From contig CBFHSD010000065.1 of the NCBI GenBank assembly GCA_965658375.1, forward strand, positions 1-8,908: a stretch of DNA of 8,908 nt. The letters are read 5' to 3'. This DNA comes from CBFHSD01 sp965658375 (GTDB taxonomy: Bacteria; Bacteroidota; Bacteroidia; Flavobacteriales_G; Salibacteraceae). Within the stretch, counting starts at the first letter, position 1; each line of letters opens with the position of its first letter. The translations under genes were made by a program, and so were the position numbers. The notes beneath the pieces were generated by a model that was not told where the DNA came from, did no database searches, and saw only the letters and a program-made list of their open reading frames with translations. Positions 1 to 6,911 of this stretch are shown one piece after another.

Positions 1-360
1 TCCTTTAGAAAGCAGGTAATCGCCCACAAGAACGGCTACTTTATTCTTCCACAAAGCATTGATGCTAAAGAACCCTCTCCGCTCGTAAGCATCATCAACC
101 ACATCATCATGCACTAAAGTAGCAGTATGGAGCAACTCTATGAGTGAAGCTGCATTGTAGGTAGATTCGCTTACTTGTCCAAAGGTTTTGGCGGTAAGAA
201 ACACGAAAAGCGGACGTATCTGCTTCCCCTTCCTTTTGATGATAAAATGCATGATTTTATCTACCAAAGAAACCTTACTCTTCATGGAGTTTCTGAATTT
301 CACTTCAAAAGTCTCCATCTCCTGAGTAACAGGTGCTTTTATCTGTTCTACCTTATCCAT
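1..360 (-). CDS. Polyprenyl diphosphate synthase (trans-isoprenyl diphosphate synthase), N-terminal part
   Basis: The reverse strand translates without interruption for 120 codons from an ATG at 360 and runs off the left edge, so the C-terminal half is missing. Visible family hallmarks are GKQIRP at residues 45-50 (diphosphate-binding K and R), the first aspartate-rich motif DDVVD at 85-89 preceded by LLHTATLVH, and GDYLLSKG at 113-120. Enzymes of this family add isopentenyl diphosphate units to an allylic primer using Mg2+ bound by the aspartates. In Bacteroidota the product usually feeds menaquinone side chains. Chain length (geranylgeranyl, hepta- or octaprenyl) cannot be judged from this fragment, although the length-determining residues just before DDxxD are present. 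The ATG lies directly after an in-frame TAA and about 6 nt from the predicted transcription start, which supports this start. It is divergent from the EamA exporter. Confidence 0.93.
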   Translation of the reverse strand, partial: MDKVEQIKAPVTQEMETFEVKFRNSMKSKVSLVDKIMHFIIKRKGKQIRPLFVFLTAKTFGQVSESTYNAASLIELLHTATLVHDDVVDDAYERRGFFSINALWKNKVAVLVGDYLLSKG

Positions 361-368
361 TAAGACGA

Positions 369-398
369 GCAAAGATATTTATCTGGATAACGCACAAA
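369..398 (-). promoter_or_regulatory. Bacteroidetes-type promoter of the polyprenyl synthase gene
   Basis: Read on the minus strand, TTTG (398-395) is followed after 17 nt by TATCTTTGC (377-369). This matches the -33 TTTG / -7 TAnnTTTG pattern known for the Bacteroidetes primary sigma factor, including spacing. The transcript would begin near 366, only about 6 nt ahead of the ATG at 360, giving an extremely short leader. This is the only box in the window with both elements well matched. Confidence 0.65.
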
Positions 399-424
399 AG
401 GTGAATATTAAAATTAAATGCATC

Positions 425-433
425 TACTTTTGC
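425..433 (+). promoter_or_regulatory. TAnnTTTG -7 box upstream of the EamA exporter
   Basis: TACTTTTGC fits TAnnTTTG(C) exactly. No good -33 TTG is visible at the usual distance. With the box centred on -7, transcription should start around 436-437, essentially at the GTG chosen as the start of the exporter. The 12-mer TACTTTTGCAGC recurs exactly at the rpoD promoter (7303-7314), which supports its being a real promoter. Confidence 0.55.
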
Positions 434-436
434 AGC

Positions 437-1336
437 GTGAAAATTGACAAGAATACCGCATTACCGCACATGGCTTTGTTTATCGCCAACCTCATTTACG
501 GCATTAATTACACCGTGGCCAAAGAGGTAATGCCTACATTCATAAAACCCTTCGGATTTATTTTAGTTCGAGCAATTGGAGCATCTCTGCTCTTTTGGTT
601 GTTTTCTCCTTTCTTAAAGTCAACAGAAAAAATCGAGAAAAAAGATTTTGGGCGTATCGCCTTGTGCGCACTTTTTGGAGTAGCCATCAACCAACTCTTA
701 TTTTTCAAAGGGCTATCCATCACGGGACCCATTAACGCCTCTATTATAATGACTACCAATCCGGTATTGGTGCTTATTACCGCTTCTGTCATTTTGCGCG
801 AACGCATTTCTACAAACAAACTCGTTGGCATTGGGCTTGGCATCACAGGCGCCTTGCTCATCATCCTCAGTAAATCTTCAAACTCGTTCAATTCCACTAC
901 CTATTTAGGAGATCTTTTGGTCTTTATCAATGCGGCATCTTACGGAGTGTATCTAGTATTGGTAAAACCATTAATGATGAAGTATCAGCCGCTCACTGTC
1001 ATCAAATGGGTATTTCTTATTGGTTTTACGTTTGTTCTGCCATTTGGATGGGACGAGTTCTCTCAAATACAGTGGAGCACCATGCCTACTCACATATACG
1101 CTCAAGTAGCTTTTGTAGTCATTGGCACCACATTTATTGCTTACCTCTTCAACACTTACGCTCTCAAACGCTTATCTCCAATAACAGTAAGCATCTACAT
1201 TTACTCACAACCATTGCTCGCTTCCTTCATAGCTCTGTTGCTTCAAAAAGATGAGCTCACCGCACAAAAAGTGCTTGCCGCTGTTCTCATCTTCTTGGGA
1301 GTATATTTGGTTAGCAAGCCTAAAAAGCAGGTTTAG
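437..1336 (+). CDS. EamA-family (DMT superfamily) multi-spanning transporter
   Basis: A hydrophobic protein of 299 residues from GTG 437, built as two EamA repeats of about five helices each (roughly residues 10-140 and 155-290), as in the drug/metabolite exporter family. The N-terminal stretch NLIYGINYTVAKEVMP followed by KPFGFILVRA is typical of the Bacteroidota subgroup, as is the GLSITGPINASIIMTTNPVLVLI segment of repeat 1. Substrate cannot be inferred; relatives export amino acids, metabolites or drugs across the inner membrane. The open frame extends back to a GTG at 401, but that codon lies upstream of the promoter box at 425, so it should not be transcribed. The next ATG, at 470, would cut off the segment LPHMAL, which seems to align with the start of relatives. 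GTG 437 is therefore my choice, with ATG 470 as the alternative. Confidence 0.88.
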   Translation: MKIDKNTALPHMALFIANLIYGINYTVAKEVMPTFIKPFGFILVRAIGASLLFWLFSPFLKSTEKIEKKDFGRIALCALFGVAINQLLFFKGLSITGPINASIIMTTNPVLVLITASVILRERISTNKLVGIGLGITGALLIILSKSSNSFNSTTYLGDLLVFINAASYGVYLVLVKPLMMKYQPLTVIKWVFLIGFTFVLPFGWDEFSQIQWSTMPTHIYAQVAFVVIGTTFIAYLFNTYALKRLSPITVSIYIYSQPLLASFIALLLQKDELTAQKVLAAVLIFLGVYLVSKPKKQV

Positions 1337-1344
1337 ATTTCTCA

Positions 1345-1361
1345 TTGCCCTTCGGGGTCAA
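1345..1361 (+). terminator. Possible RNA hairpin with UUCG tetraloop behind the EamA gene
   Basis: TTGCCC (1345-1350) and GGG-T-CAA (1355-1361) pair around a TTCG loop, giving six base pairs with one bulged T at 1358 and the very stable C(UUCG)G closing. It sits 8 nt after the exporter stop and before the candidate yicC promoter. The downstream sequence is pyrimidine-rich but has no clean T-run, so it may protect a 3' end or terminate weakly. It is not a textbook terminator. Confidence 0.3.
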
Positions 1362-1379
1362 GCATTCTTCCCATTCCAT

Positions 1380-1388
1380 TAACTTTGG
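1380..1388 (+). promoter_or_regulatory. Candidate TAnnTTTG box ahead of the yicC-gmk-nadD-GT9 operon
   Basis: TAACTTTGG matches TAnnTTTG. Transcription would start near 1391, leaving a leader of about 17 nt before ATG 1408. No -33 TTG occurs at a suitable distance, so this could be chance, and the operon could also be read through from the exporter gene. Confidence 0.4.
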
Positions 1389-1407
1389 CCGCTCAAGAAA
1401 AGCGCAT

Positions 1408-2280
1408 ATGATAAATAGCATGACCGGTTTTGGAAAAGCAACTGGAGTTTTTGACAACAAAAAAATCACCGTTGAGCTGAAGAGCCTAAATAGCAAACAG
1501 AGCGACATTATTGTTCGAATGCCTTCTCAGTACAAAGAGAAAGAAATGGAATTGAGAAACCTGATTTTCGCCCAATTGAAAAGAGGGAAAATTGAGTTAA
1601 GTGTTCACGTAGAGAACAATGGAGAGGTGGGAAACCATTCTTTCAATGCCTCATTGGCCAAAAGCTATTTCCAACAACTCATTGCGTTTTCTGAAGATTT
1701 AAACATCCCCGCAAACGATGTGCTGAGCACCATTACACGCATGCCTGATGTTTTTCAGCAGGTGCGAGAAGAACTCAAGCCAGAAGAGTGGGATTTCTTG
1801 AAAGCTTTGGTAGAAGAGGGGATTGAAAAACTGAATCAGTTTAGATCTGATGAAGGAAAGAAACTCGCTGCCGATTTTGAAAAGAGGATTGAACTCATTA
1901 GAAACAACCTTAAAGTGGTTGAGAAGTTTGAGCCCACACGCTTAGAAGGAATTAGACAGCGCATCCATAAAGTATTGACAGAGCTATCTGGCGAAAATGG
2001 TGTAGACCTGAACCGTCAAGAACAAGAGCTCATTTTTTACATCGAGAAACTAGACATCACAGAAGAAAAAGTAAGACTTATAGCACACTGCGATTATTTC
2101 TTAGAAACCATGAATGCCGGCAACGCTCAGGGTAAAAAACTAGGCTTCATCGGTCAAGAGATTGGAAGAGAAATCAACACCATTGGTTCTAAAGCCAACA
2201 ATGCTGAAATACAACGAGCGGTTGTTCAAATGAAAGACGAACTTGAGAAAATAAAAGAACAAGTATTGAACGTGTTGTAA
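1408..2280 (+). CDS. yicC: YicC/YloC-family endoribonuclease
   Basis: A protein of 290 residues beginning MINSMTGFGKA, the signature opening of the YicC family. The N-terminal YicC domain carries the conserved ELKSLNSKQSD and RGKIELSVHV stretches (about residues 23-67). The C-terminal DUF1732 domain carries NRQEQELIFYIEKLDITEE and the end motif GREINTIGSKANNAEI. E. coli YicC and B. subtilis YloC are reported to act as endoribonucleases in RNA turnover; the activity here is inferred from family membership. The frame is open back to a TTG at 1345, but that would lie ahead of the candidate promoter and add residues the family lacks, so ATG 1408 is preferred. Its TAA shares its last base with the ATG of gmk (TAATG), implying coupled translation. 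The yicC-gmk-nadD order recurs in Bacteroidota. Confidence 0.93.
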   Translation: MINSMTGFGKATGVFDNKKITVELKSLNSKQSDIIVRMPSQYKEKEMELRNLIFAQLKRGKIELSVHVENNGEVGNHSFNASLAKSYFQQLIAFSEDLNIPANDVLSTITRMPDVFQQVREELKPEEWDFLKALVEEGIEKLNQFRSDEGKKLAADFEKRIELIRNNLKVVEKFEPTRLEGIRQRIHKVLTELSGENGVDLNRQEQELIFYIEKLDITEEKVRLIAHCDYFLETMNAGNAQGKKLGFIGQEIGREINTIGSKANNAEIQRAVVQMKDELEKIKEQVLNVL

Positions 2281-2846
2281 TGCAAGAAAAACTCATTATC
2301 GTTGCTGCACCCTCTGGTGCAGGAAAAACAACCATAGTCAGGCATTTACTTGAACAAATGCCAAACCTTTCATTCAGTATTTCTGCCACGAGTAGAGAAC
2401 CAAGAGGAAAAGAGGCGAACGGAAAAGATTATTACTTCTTGGGCGTTGAAGGCTTTAAACAGAAAATAAAAGAAGATGCTTTTTTAGAGTGGGAAGAGGT
2501 TTACGCCAACCAGTTTTACGGCACTTTAAAAAGTGAAGTAGAGCGCCTTTGGAAAATGGGCAAAACAGTCATTTTTGATATTGATGTGATTGGAGCGCTT
2601 AACCTCAAAAGTCAATTCAACGAAAAAGCTCTTTCCATCTTCATTATGCCACCCGATAAAGAAACATTGGAGCAACGCTTGCGTCAGAGGCAAACGGAAA
2701 CCGAAGAAAAAATTCAAATGCGCCTTAACAAAGCCGAAGAAGAAATGGAAAAATCCTCTGATTTTGACCAAGTTCTGCTCAACAAAGACTTAAAAACTGC
2801 TCAAAAAAAAGCTATTAAACTCATCGAAAATTTTCTTCACTCATGA
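2280..2846 (+). CDS. gmk: Guanylate kinase
   Basis: A protein of 188 residues, slightly shorter than the usual 190-205. It phosphorylates GMP (and dGMP) with ATP to give GDP, a required step in making GTP and in recycling GMP. The P-loop is APSGAGKTT at residues 10-18, with alanine where many relatives have glycine at its first position. The GMP-binding stretch is SATSREPRGKEANGKDYYF at 35-53, including S35, R39 and R42, followed by FLEWEEVYANQFYGT, and the lid region contains RLRQRQTETEEKIQMRL. The ATG overlaps the yicC stop by one base, and the gene's own TGA overlaps the nadD start (ATGA). It is therefore the second gene of the operon, with no independent promoter visible. Confidence 0.97.
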   Translation: MQEKLIIVAAPSGAGKTTIVRHLLEQMPNLSFSISATSREPRGKEANGKDYYFLGVEGFKQKIKEDAFLEWEEVYANQFYGTLKSEVERLWKMGKTVIFDIDVIGALNLKSQFNEKALSIFIMPPDKETLEQRLRQRQTETEEKIQMRLNKAEEEMEKSSDFDQVLLNKDLKTAQKKAIKLIENFLHS

Positions 2847-3478
2847 ACAAAGAAGGAAAAAACATAGGACTGTACTTCGGCACTTTTAACCCCATACATG
2901 TAGGCCATTTAATTATTGGAAACTACATGGCAGAATACACCGCCTTAGACCAAGTGTGGTATGTAGTGAGCCCACAAAACCCATTGAAGAAAAGACACAA
3001 TTTGCTGGAAGATTACCACCGTTTATCTATGGTAAAAGAGGGCATTGAAGGCAATCCTTTACTTTCTGTTACCGACATAGAATTTCAACTCCCCAAACCG
3101 TCTTACACCGTAAATACACTTGTAGCTTTAGAAGAAAAATACCCCGATCATCGCTTTGCGCTCATTATGGGAGAAGATAACTTGAGAACACTTCACAAGT
3201 GGAGAAATTTTGAGCAAATCATAGAAAAGCACAGAATCTATGTATACCCTCGCGCCTTGACAGAAGAAGAACAAGAACGCATTTCTCGCAAACACAATCG
3301 TTTTCTTTCGCACCACCAAATACGCTTGATCAACGCGCCCATTATGAAGATTTCTTCTAGTCTTATCCGCAAGGCCATTGAAGAAGGCAAAGACGTGCAA
3401 TACCTGCTCACTCCTCCGGTTCACAAATACCTAAAGGAGATGAACTTTTACAAAAAGCCTTACGTGAATGAAGATTAA
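2843..3478 (+). CDS. nadD: Nicotinate-nucleotide adenylyltransferase (NaMN adenylyltransferase)
   Basis: A protein of 211 residues from the nucleotidyltransferase family with a Rossmann-like fold. It joins ATP and nicotinate mononucleotide to form deamido-NAD, the step before NAD synthetase. The ATP-binding motif GTFNPIHVGH is at residues 13-22. Other hallmarks are SPQNPLK (43-49), PSYTVNTL (86-93, with the family's YT pair), the IMGEDNLRTLHKW stretch (108-120), and the second phosphate-binding motif ISSSLIR (170-176), followed by the usual VHKYL near the end. It is slightly longer than the typical 190-200 residues. The start overlaps the gmk stop by 4 nt, and the end overlaps the following glycosyltransferase by 11 nt. 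Confidence 0.96.
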   Translation: MNKEGKNIGLYFGTFNPIHVGHLIIGNYMAEYTALDQVWYVVSPQNPLKKRHNLLEDYHRLSMVKEGIEGNPLLSVTDIEFQLPKPSYTVNTLVALEEKYPDHRFALIMGEDNLRTLHKWRNFEQIIEKHRIYVYPRALTEEEQERISRKHNRFLSHHQIRLINAPIMKISSSLIRKAIEEGKDVQYLLTPPVHKYLKEMNFYKKPYVNED

Positions 3479-4475
3479 GGTACTGATCATTCGTTTCAGT
3501 AGTATTGGCGACATTGTGCTTACCACTCCTGTTGTTCGGTGTATTGCACAGCAACTCAATCAGGGGGATGTTGAGGTTCACTTTTTAACCAAAAAGAGCT
3601 TTTCATTTATTCTAGAAAACAATCCTTACGTTCAAAAGGTCTACTCCATTGACAAAAAGGTGAATGAAGTGGCCGATGGACTCGAAAACGAGCATTACGA
3701 CTATGTTTTTGACCTACACAAAAACTTGCGCTCTTCACAAGCCAAAAAAGCGACAAAAGCACTCAGCTTCACTTTTAAAAAGTACAATCTTCACAAGTGG
3801 TGGTATGTGAACACCAAAAAAAATGTGATGCCGGATGTGCATATTGTGGACCGCTATTTTGAAACCACTAAGGCTTTTAAAATTAAGAACGACCGAGAGG
3901 GTTTGGATTACTTCATCCCTGAAAAAGATGAAGTAAAGTTGAAAGAGGTGCCGAGTTTTTTGCATTCGGGCTTTATCAGCTATGGCATTGGCGGGCAGCA
4001 TCAAGGAAAAATTCTCCCCACTAATAAAATCATTCAACTACTCGAAAAAATACCACACCCCGTTGCTTTGATAGGAGGAAAAGAAGATGAAGCACGAGGT
4101 GATGAAATTGCCCAATCGGGTCCTGACATTTGGAATGCATGTGGTGCATTTAACCTCAACCAAAGTGCTTCTATTGTAAAGCAATCAAAGGTGCTCATTG
4201 CCCACGATACAGGAATAATGCATATTGGTGCTGCATTGAAAAAACCTGTTTTGAGTTTGTGGGGAGCTACCGTACCTGAATTTGGCATGTACCCTTATTT
4301 ACCTAGAGAAGGATCTGAAATTTTTGAACCTCAAGGAGTAAAAAACAGGCCTTACAGTAAACTCGGCAACAAGCAGTGGTACAAAAAAGAGTTTACTGGA
4401 ATGGATCAAATAGACGTTCAAGTCATTGCAGAAAAGGCAAAAGCACTTTTTGAGAAATCGCCTCTACTTAAATAA
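3468..4475 (+). CDS. Glycosyltransferase family 9 (ADP-heptose:LPS heptosyltransferase-like)
   Basis: A protein of 335 residues with the GT-B layout of family 9. The N-terminal motif KVLIIRFSSIGDIVLTTPVVR (residues 4-24) includes D15 at the position of the catalytic aspartate of WaaC-type enzymes. The C-terminal domain holds the donor-site motif HDTGIMHIGAAL at 246-257 followed by KPVLSLWGAT. Such enzymes transfer heptose from ADP-heptose to the lipopolysaccharide inner core at the inner face of the cytoplasmic membrane. The exact donor and acceptor cannot be fixed here, so no gene symbol is given. The ATG lies inside the end of nadD (11-nt overlap), so translation is probably coupled. The final codons overlap the convergent thioesterase by 12 bp. 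Confidence 0.9.
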   Translation: MKIKVLIIRFSSIGDIVLTTPVVRCIAQQLNQGDVEVHFLTKKSFSFILENNPYVQKVYSIDKKVNEVADGLENEHYDYVFDLHKNLRSSQAKKATKALSFTFKKYNLHKWWYVNTKKNVMPDVHIVDRYFETTKAFKIKNDREGLDYFIPEKDEVKLKEVPSFLHSGFISYGIGGQHQGKILPTNKIIQLLEKIPHPVALIGGKEDEARGDEIAQSGPDIWNACGAFNLNQSASIVKQSKVLIAHDTGIMHIGAALKKPVLSLWGATVPEFGMYPYLPREGSEIFEPQGVKNRPYSKLGNKQWYKKEFTGMDQIDVQVIAEKAKALFEKSPLLK

Positions 4476-4979
4476 GTTCACAATTTCACTGGCATCTTCC
4501 GGTTTCATTTTCCCGCTCAATACCAAAGACAACTGTTTGCGCTGCAATGCATTTTGAAAGCGCGTTTTTTCCACCTCCGTTTCTGGCTCTAATGCCGGAA
4601 TATGAATGGGTTTCCCCAATTGATCAATAGCCACAAAAGTATAAATGGCCTCGTTGCATTTTACGCGTTCATTTGTCCTGTGATCATCTACCATCACCTC
4701 AATAAACACTTCCATACTGGTAGAAAAAGCCCTGCTTACTGTTGCCTCAAGGGTTACAAAGTCGCCTACCTTAATCGGATGATTGAACGCCACATTATTT
4801 ACGCTTGCAGTTACTACTACGCGCTCTGCATGGCGATGGGCGCAAACAGCTGCGGCCTCATCCATCCAATGCAACAATTTTCCTCCCATTAAATTCCCTA
4901 AAGTATTGGCATCATTTGGCAATACAATATGAGTAGAGGTGGTTAAAGATTCTTTTGGAGTTTTTGCTTTCATCTTCAT
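4464..4979 (-). CDS. Acyl-CoA thioesterase, hotdog fold (YciA/BFIT type)
   Basis: A protein of 171 residues with a single hotdog domain. It hydrolyses acyl-CoA to free fatty acid and CoA in the cytosol; preferred chain length is unknown. The diagnostic stretch PNDANTLGNLMGGKLLHWMDEAAAVCAHRHA (residues 21-51) contains the N-terminal loop, the GG turn (32-33) and the acidic D40 at the start of the central hotdog helix. VNNVAFNHPIKVGDFVTLEATV (60-81) forms the typical second strand pair. The last 40 residues extend past the core domain as in this subfamily. ATG 4979 is chosen; a second in-frame ATG lies two codons later. It converges on the GT9 gene with a 12-bp coding overlap and is divergent from the HemJ-like gene. 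Confidence 0.92.
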   Translation of the reverse strand: MKMKAKTPKESLTTSTHIVLPNDANTLGNLMGGKLLHWMDEAAAVCAHRHAERVVVTASVNNVAFNHPIKVGDFVTLEATVSRAFSTSMEVFIEVMVDDHRTNERVKCNEAIYTFVAIDQLGKPIHIPALEPETEVEKTRFQNALQRKQLSLVLSGKMKPEDASEIVNLFK

Positions 4980-4991
4980 CAGTTGATATAA

Positions 4992-4999
4992 CGAAAGTA
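4992..4999 (-). promoter_or_regulatory. Weak candidate -7 box for the thioesterase
   Basis: On the minus strand TACTTTCG (4999-4992) differs from TAnnTTTG at one position. It would start transcription near 4988, about 9 nt before the ATG. No clear -33 element is seen. This is a weak call, made mainly because a promoter is expected in this 69-bp divergent spacer. Confidence 0.3.
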
Positions 5000-5024
5000 T
5001 GACAATGCTGTTCTCTTAGAAACC

Positions 5025-5032
5025 TACTTTTG
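5025..5032 (+). promoter_or_regulatory. TAnnTTTG -7 box upstream of the HemJ-like gene
   Basis: TACTTTTG matches TAnnTTTG exactly, 24 nt before the ATG at 5049. Predicted transcription start is near 5036, giving a leader of about 13 nt with no Shine-Dalgarno sequence. A matching -33 TTG is not evident. Confidence 0.5.
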
Positions 5033-5048
5033 TCATAATTCTTAATGC

Positions 5049-5606
5049 ATGGAACTATACATCAAAGCACTGCACATCATTTTTGTCATTACCTGGTTTG
5101 CAGGCCTTTTCTACATCGTCAGGCTTTTCATTTACCATGTAGAAGCGTTGGAAAAAGAAGAACCAGAACGCAGCATTTTAACAGCCCAATACCAAATCAT
5201 GGAAGGCCGCTTGTGGAATATCATCACACAACCCAGTGCCGTACTCACCTTTTTCCTCGCTTTTTACCTCATGCACCTCTACGGATGGCTAGACCCAAAA
5301 GTTCTTAAAAACTTAGGCTTTATGCATTTAAAACTCAGCCTTGTTGCTTTGCTTTATGTCTATCATTTCTACTGCGGCTACATTCTAAAAAAATTAAAAA
5401 CAAACAGTTTCACTTGGTCGTCTACCAAACTGCGCATGTGGAATGAGGTAGCCACCCTCCTGCTATTTGGAATAGTATTTCTCATTGTTCTCAAGAATAC
5501 CCAAGGCTGGCTTTATGGCTTAGCCGGTTTAATTGCTTTTGGGGTGGTAATGATGCTTATTGTGAAGTGGTACAAACGCTACCGCATTAAAAAAGGAGAG
5601 GTGTAA
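5049..5606 (+). CDS. hemJ: HemJ-like membrane protein (probable protoporphyrinogen IX oxidase; CopD-like)
   Basis: A protein of 185 residues with about four or five hydrophobic helices (near 8-28, 62-78, 92-112, 134-150 and 154-174). The opening YIKALHIIFVITWFAGLFYIVRLFIYH follows the HemJ pattern, with H9, W16, G19, R25 and H30. MEGRLWNIITQPS (51-63) corresponds to the family's MExRL segment, and MHLKL (92-96) places K95 where HemJ proteins have a conserved lysine. HemJ oxidises protoporphyrinogen IX to protoporphyrin IX in the membrane, the penultimate step of haem synthesis. The family is often labelled UPF0093 or CopD-like, and the alternative of a copper-related CopD protein is not fully excluded from sequence alone. 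ATG 5049 gives the expected N-terminus. The metallophosphoesterase follows 48 nt later on the same strand. Confidence 0.8.
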   Translation: MELYIKALHIIFVITWFAGLFYIVRLFIYHVEALEKEEPERSILTAQYQIMEGRLWNIITQPSAVLTFFLAFYLMHLYGWLDPKVLKNLGFMHLKLSLVALLYVYHFYCGYILKKLKTNSFTWSSTKLRMWNEVATLLLFGIVFLIVLKNTQGWLYGLAGLIAFGVVMMLIVKWYKRYRIKKGEV

Positions 5607-5654
5607 TCGAACCAATACCGATAGCAAACGTTCATTGTCCAATAATCGCGCAAC

Positions 5655-6911
5655 ATGCTAACAAGAGTTATCGTAATCACCATCATCTTTCTTTTCATTG
5701 ACCTCTACACCTACAAAGGTTTGCACACTTTAGCCCAAGACTGGGAACCCATTACCCGAAAAGTGCTGTTTTACGGTCACTGGATGGTTTTGGTACTTTT
5801 TATACTTGGTTCTTTATATATCTCGCTCAACATTTCTTCACAAAGCCAAAACACCAATTACAAGCCCTTTTTCTACTTGTTTGGAATCATGGTCTTGATC
5901 TATGTTCCGAAATTCGTTTTCATCGGTTTTGAATTGATAGATGACCTCATTTATTTAGGGAAATGGGCATATGCAAAAGTTGGCTCAAGTTCTGGTACAG
6001 AAAATACTGGAGAGCAAATCTCCAGACTTCAATTCATTTATCAAACAGGAGCCATTGTTGCAGCCATCCCTTTTGTCAGCATTGCATATGGGATGATTCA
6101 AGGAAGATTTGACTTTACCGTAAGAAAGCAAAAACTCAGCTTTGCAGATTTACCCAAAAGCTTTGATGGCTTAAAAGTGGTTCAACTCTCTGATGCGCAT
6201 CTAGGAAGCTTCTTCGAAAAGTTTGAACGGGTAGAAGAAGGCATTCAAAAGGTGAACGACTTGAACCCGGATGTGATTCTTTTTACTGGCGACCTTGTAA
6301 ACAATTACGCTTCTGAAGCGGAACCTTGGATTCCGGCATTTAAAAAACTAAAAGCCAAATACGGGAAGTTCTCTGTTTTAGGGAACCACGATTACGGGAG
6401 TTATGGTAAGTACGCTTCAGAACAAGAGGCACAAGCCAATCACCAAAGGCTCCATGAAATTCATGAAGAAATGGGCTTCCGTTTGCTTTTGAATGAGAAT
6501 GAGAAAATCACCATCAACAACGAGTCTATTACTATTCTTGGTGTAGAAAATTGGGGCGTTCCTCCCTTCCCTCAAAAAGGAGATGTGCAAGTTGCCAAGA
6601 GCAACAATACTTCGGCAAAAGACTTTCAAATCCTCATGTCTCACGACCCAAGCCACTGGGATAGTGTTGTCAAGAAAGAACATCCAGATGTAAATATTAC
6701 ACTGAGCGGTCACACACATGGAATGCAATTTGGCGTAGAGCTTGGCAACATCAAATGGAGCCCCGTAAAATACAAGTATCCAAAATGGGCTGGCTTATAC
6801 CAAGAAAAAGATCAATACTTATATGTAAACCGAGGGTTCGGTTACATCGGATTCCCAGGAAGAGTTGGCATCAAACCAGAAGTAACTTTATTAGAATTGC
6901 ACTCGGCTTAA
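5655..6911 (+). CDS. Membrane-anchored metallophosphoesterase (YkuE/YaeI-like)
   Basis: A protein of 418 residues. The first 150 are hydrophobic, with about four membrane segments (near 3-20, 42-60, 72-94 and 128-147). The rest is a calcineurin-like phosphoesterase domain with all metal-binding blocks: SDAH (D180, H182), TGDLVNN (D213), LGNHDYG (N244, H245), MSHDPSH (H330) and SGHTHGMQ (H353, H355). The active site should therefore bind two metal ions and be competent. Related proteins act on phosphodiesters, including UDP-diacylglucosamine or phospholipid-like substrates, but the substrate here is unknown. The spacing of the motifs is normal and I see no truncation. No promoter box is apparent in the 48-nt gap after hemJ, so the two may be co-transcribed. 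The stop overlaps that of the convergent acylphosphatase. Confidence 0.9.
   Translation: MLTRVIVITIIFLFIDLYTYKGLHTLAQDWEPITRKVLFYGHWMVLVLFILGSLYISLNISSQSQNTNYKPFFYLFGIMVLIYVPKFVFIGFELIDDLIYLGKWAYAKVGSSSGTENTGEQISRLQFIYQTGAIVAAIPFVSIAYGMIQGRFDFTVRKQKLSFADLPKSFDGLKVVQLSDAHLGSFFEKFERVEEGIQKVNDLNPDVILFTGDLVNNYASEAEPWIPAFKKLKAKYGKFSVLGNHDYGSYGKYASEQEAQANHQRLHEIHEEMGFRLLLNENEKITINNESITILGVENWGVPPFPQKGDVQVAKSNNTSAKDFQILMSHDPSHWDSVVKKEHPDVNITLSGHTHGMQFGVELGNIKWSPVKYKYPKWAGLYQEKDQYLYVNRGFGYIGFPGRVGIKPEVTLLELHSA

Noticed and set aside
90..113. Repeated CATCATC-like triplets that look like a short tandem repeat
   Set aside because: They are the complement of the codons for the aspartate-rich HDDVVDD motif of the polyprenyl synthase.
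508..897. 129-codon open frame on the minus strand
   Set aside because: It lies wholly antisense to the EamA exporter, shows no recognisable motif, and reflects the codon pattern of the real gene.
1345..1407. Longer yicC start at TTG 1345
   Set aside because: The extra 21 residues do not resemble the family, whose proteins begin at the MxxSMTGFG segment, and the region upstream of 1380 is probably not in the main transcript.
3735..4288. Two minus-strand frames of about 100 and 84 codons
   Set aside because: Both are antisense to the well-supported GT9 gene and have no family features.
4602..4892. 96-codon plus-strand frame
   Set aside because: It is antisense to the thioesterase hotdog domain, and its composition is explained by the complement of that gene.
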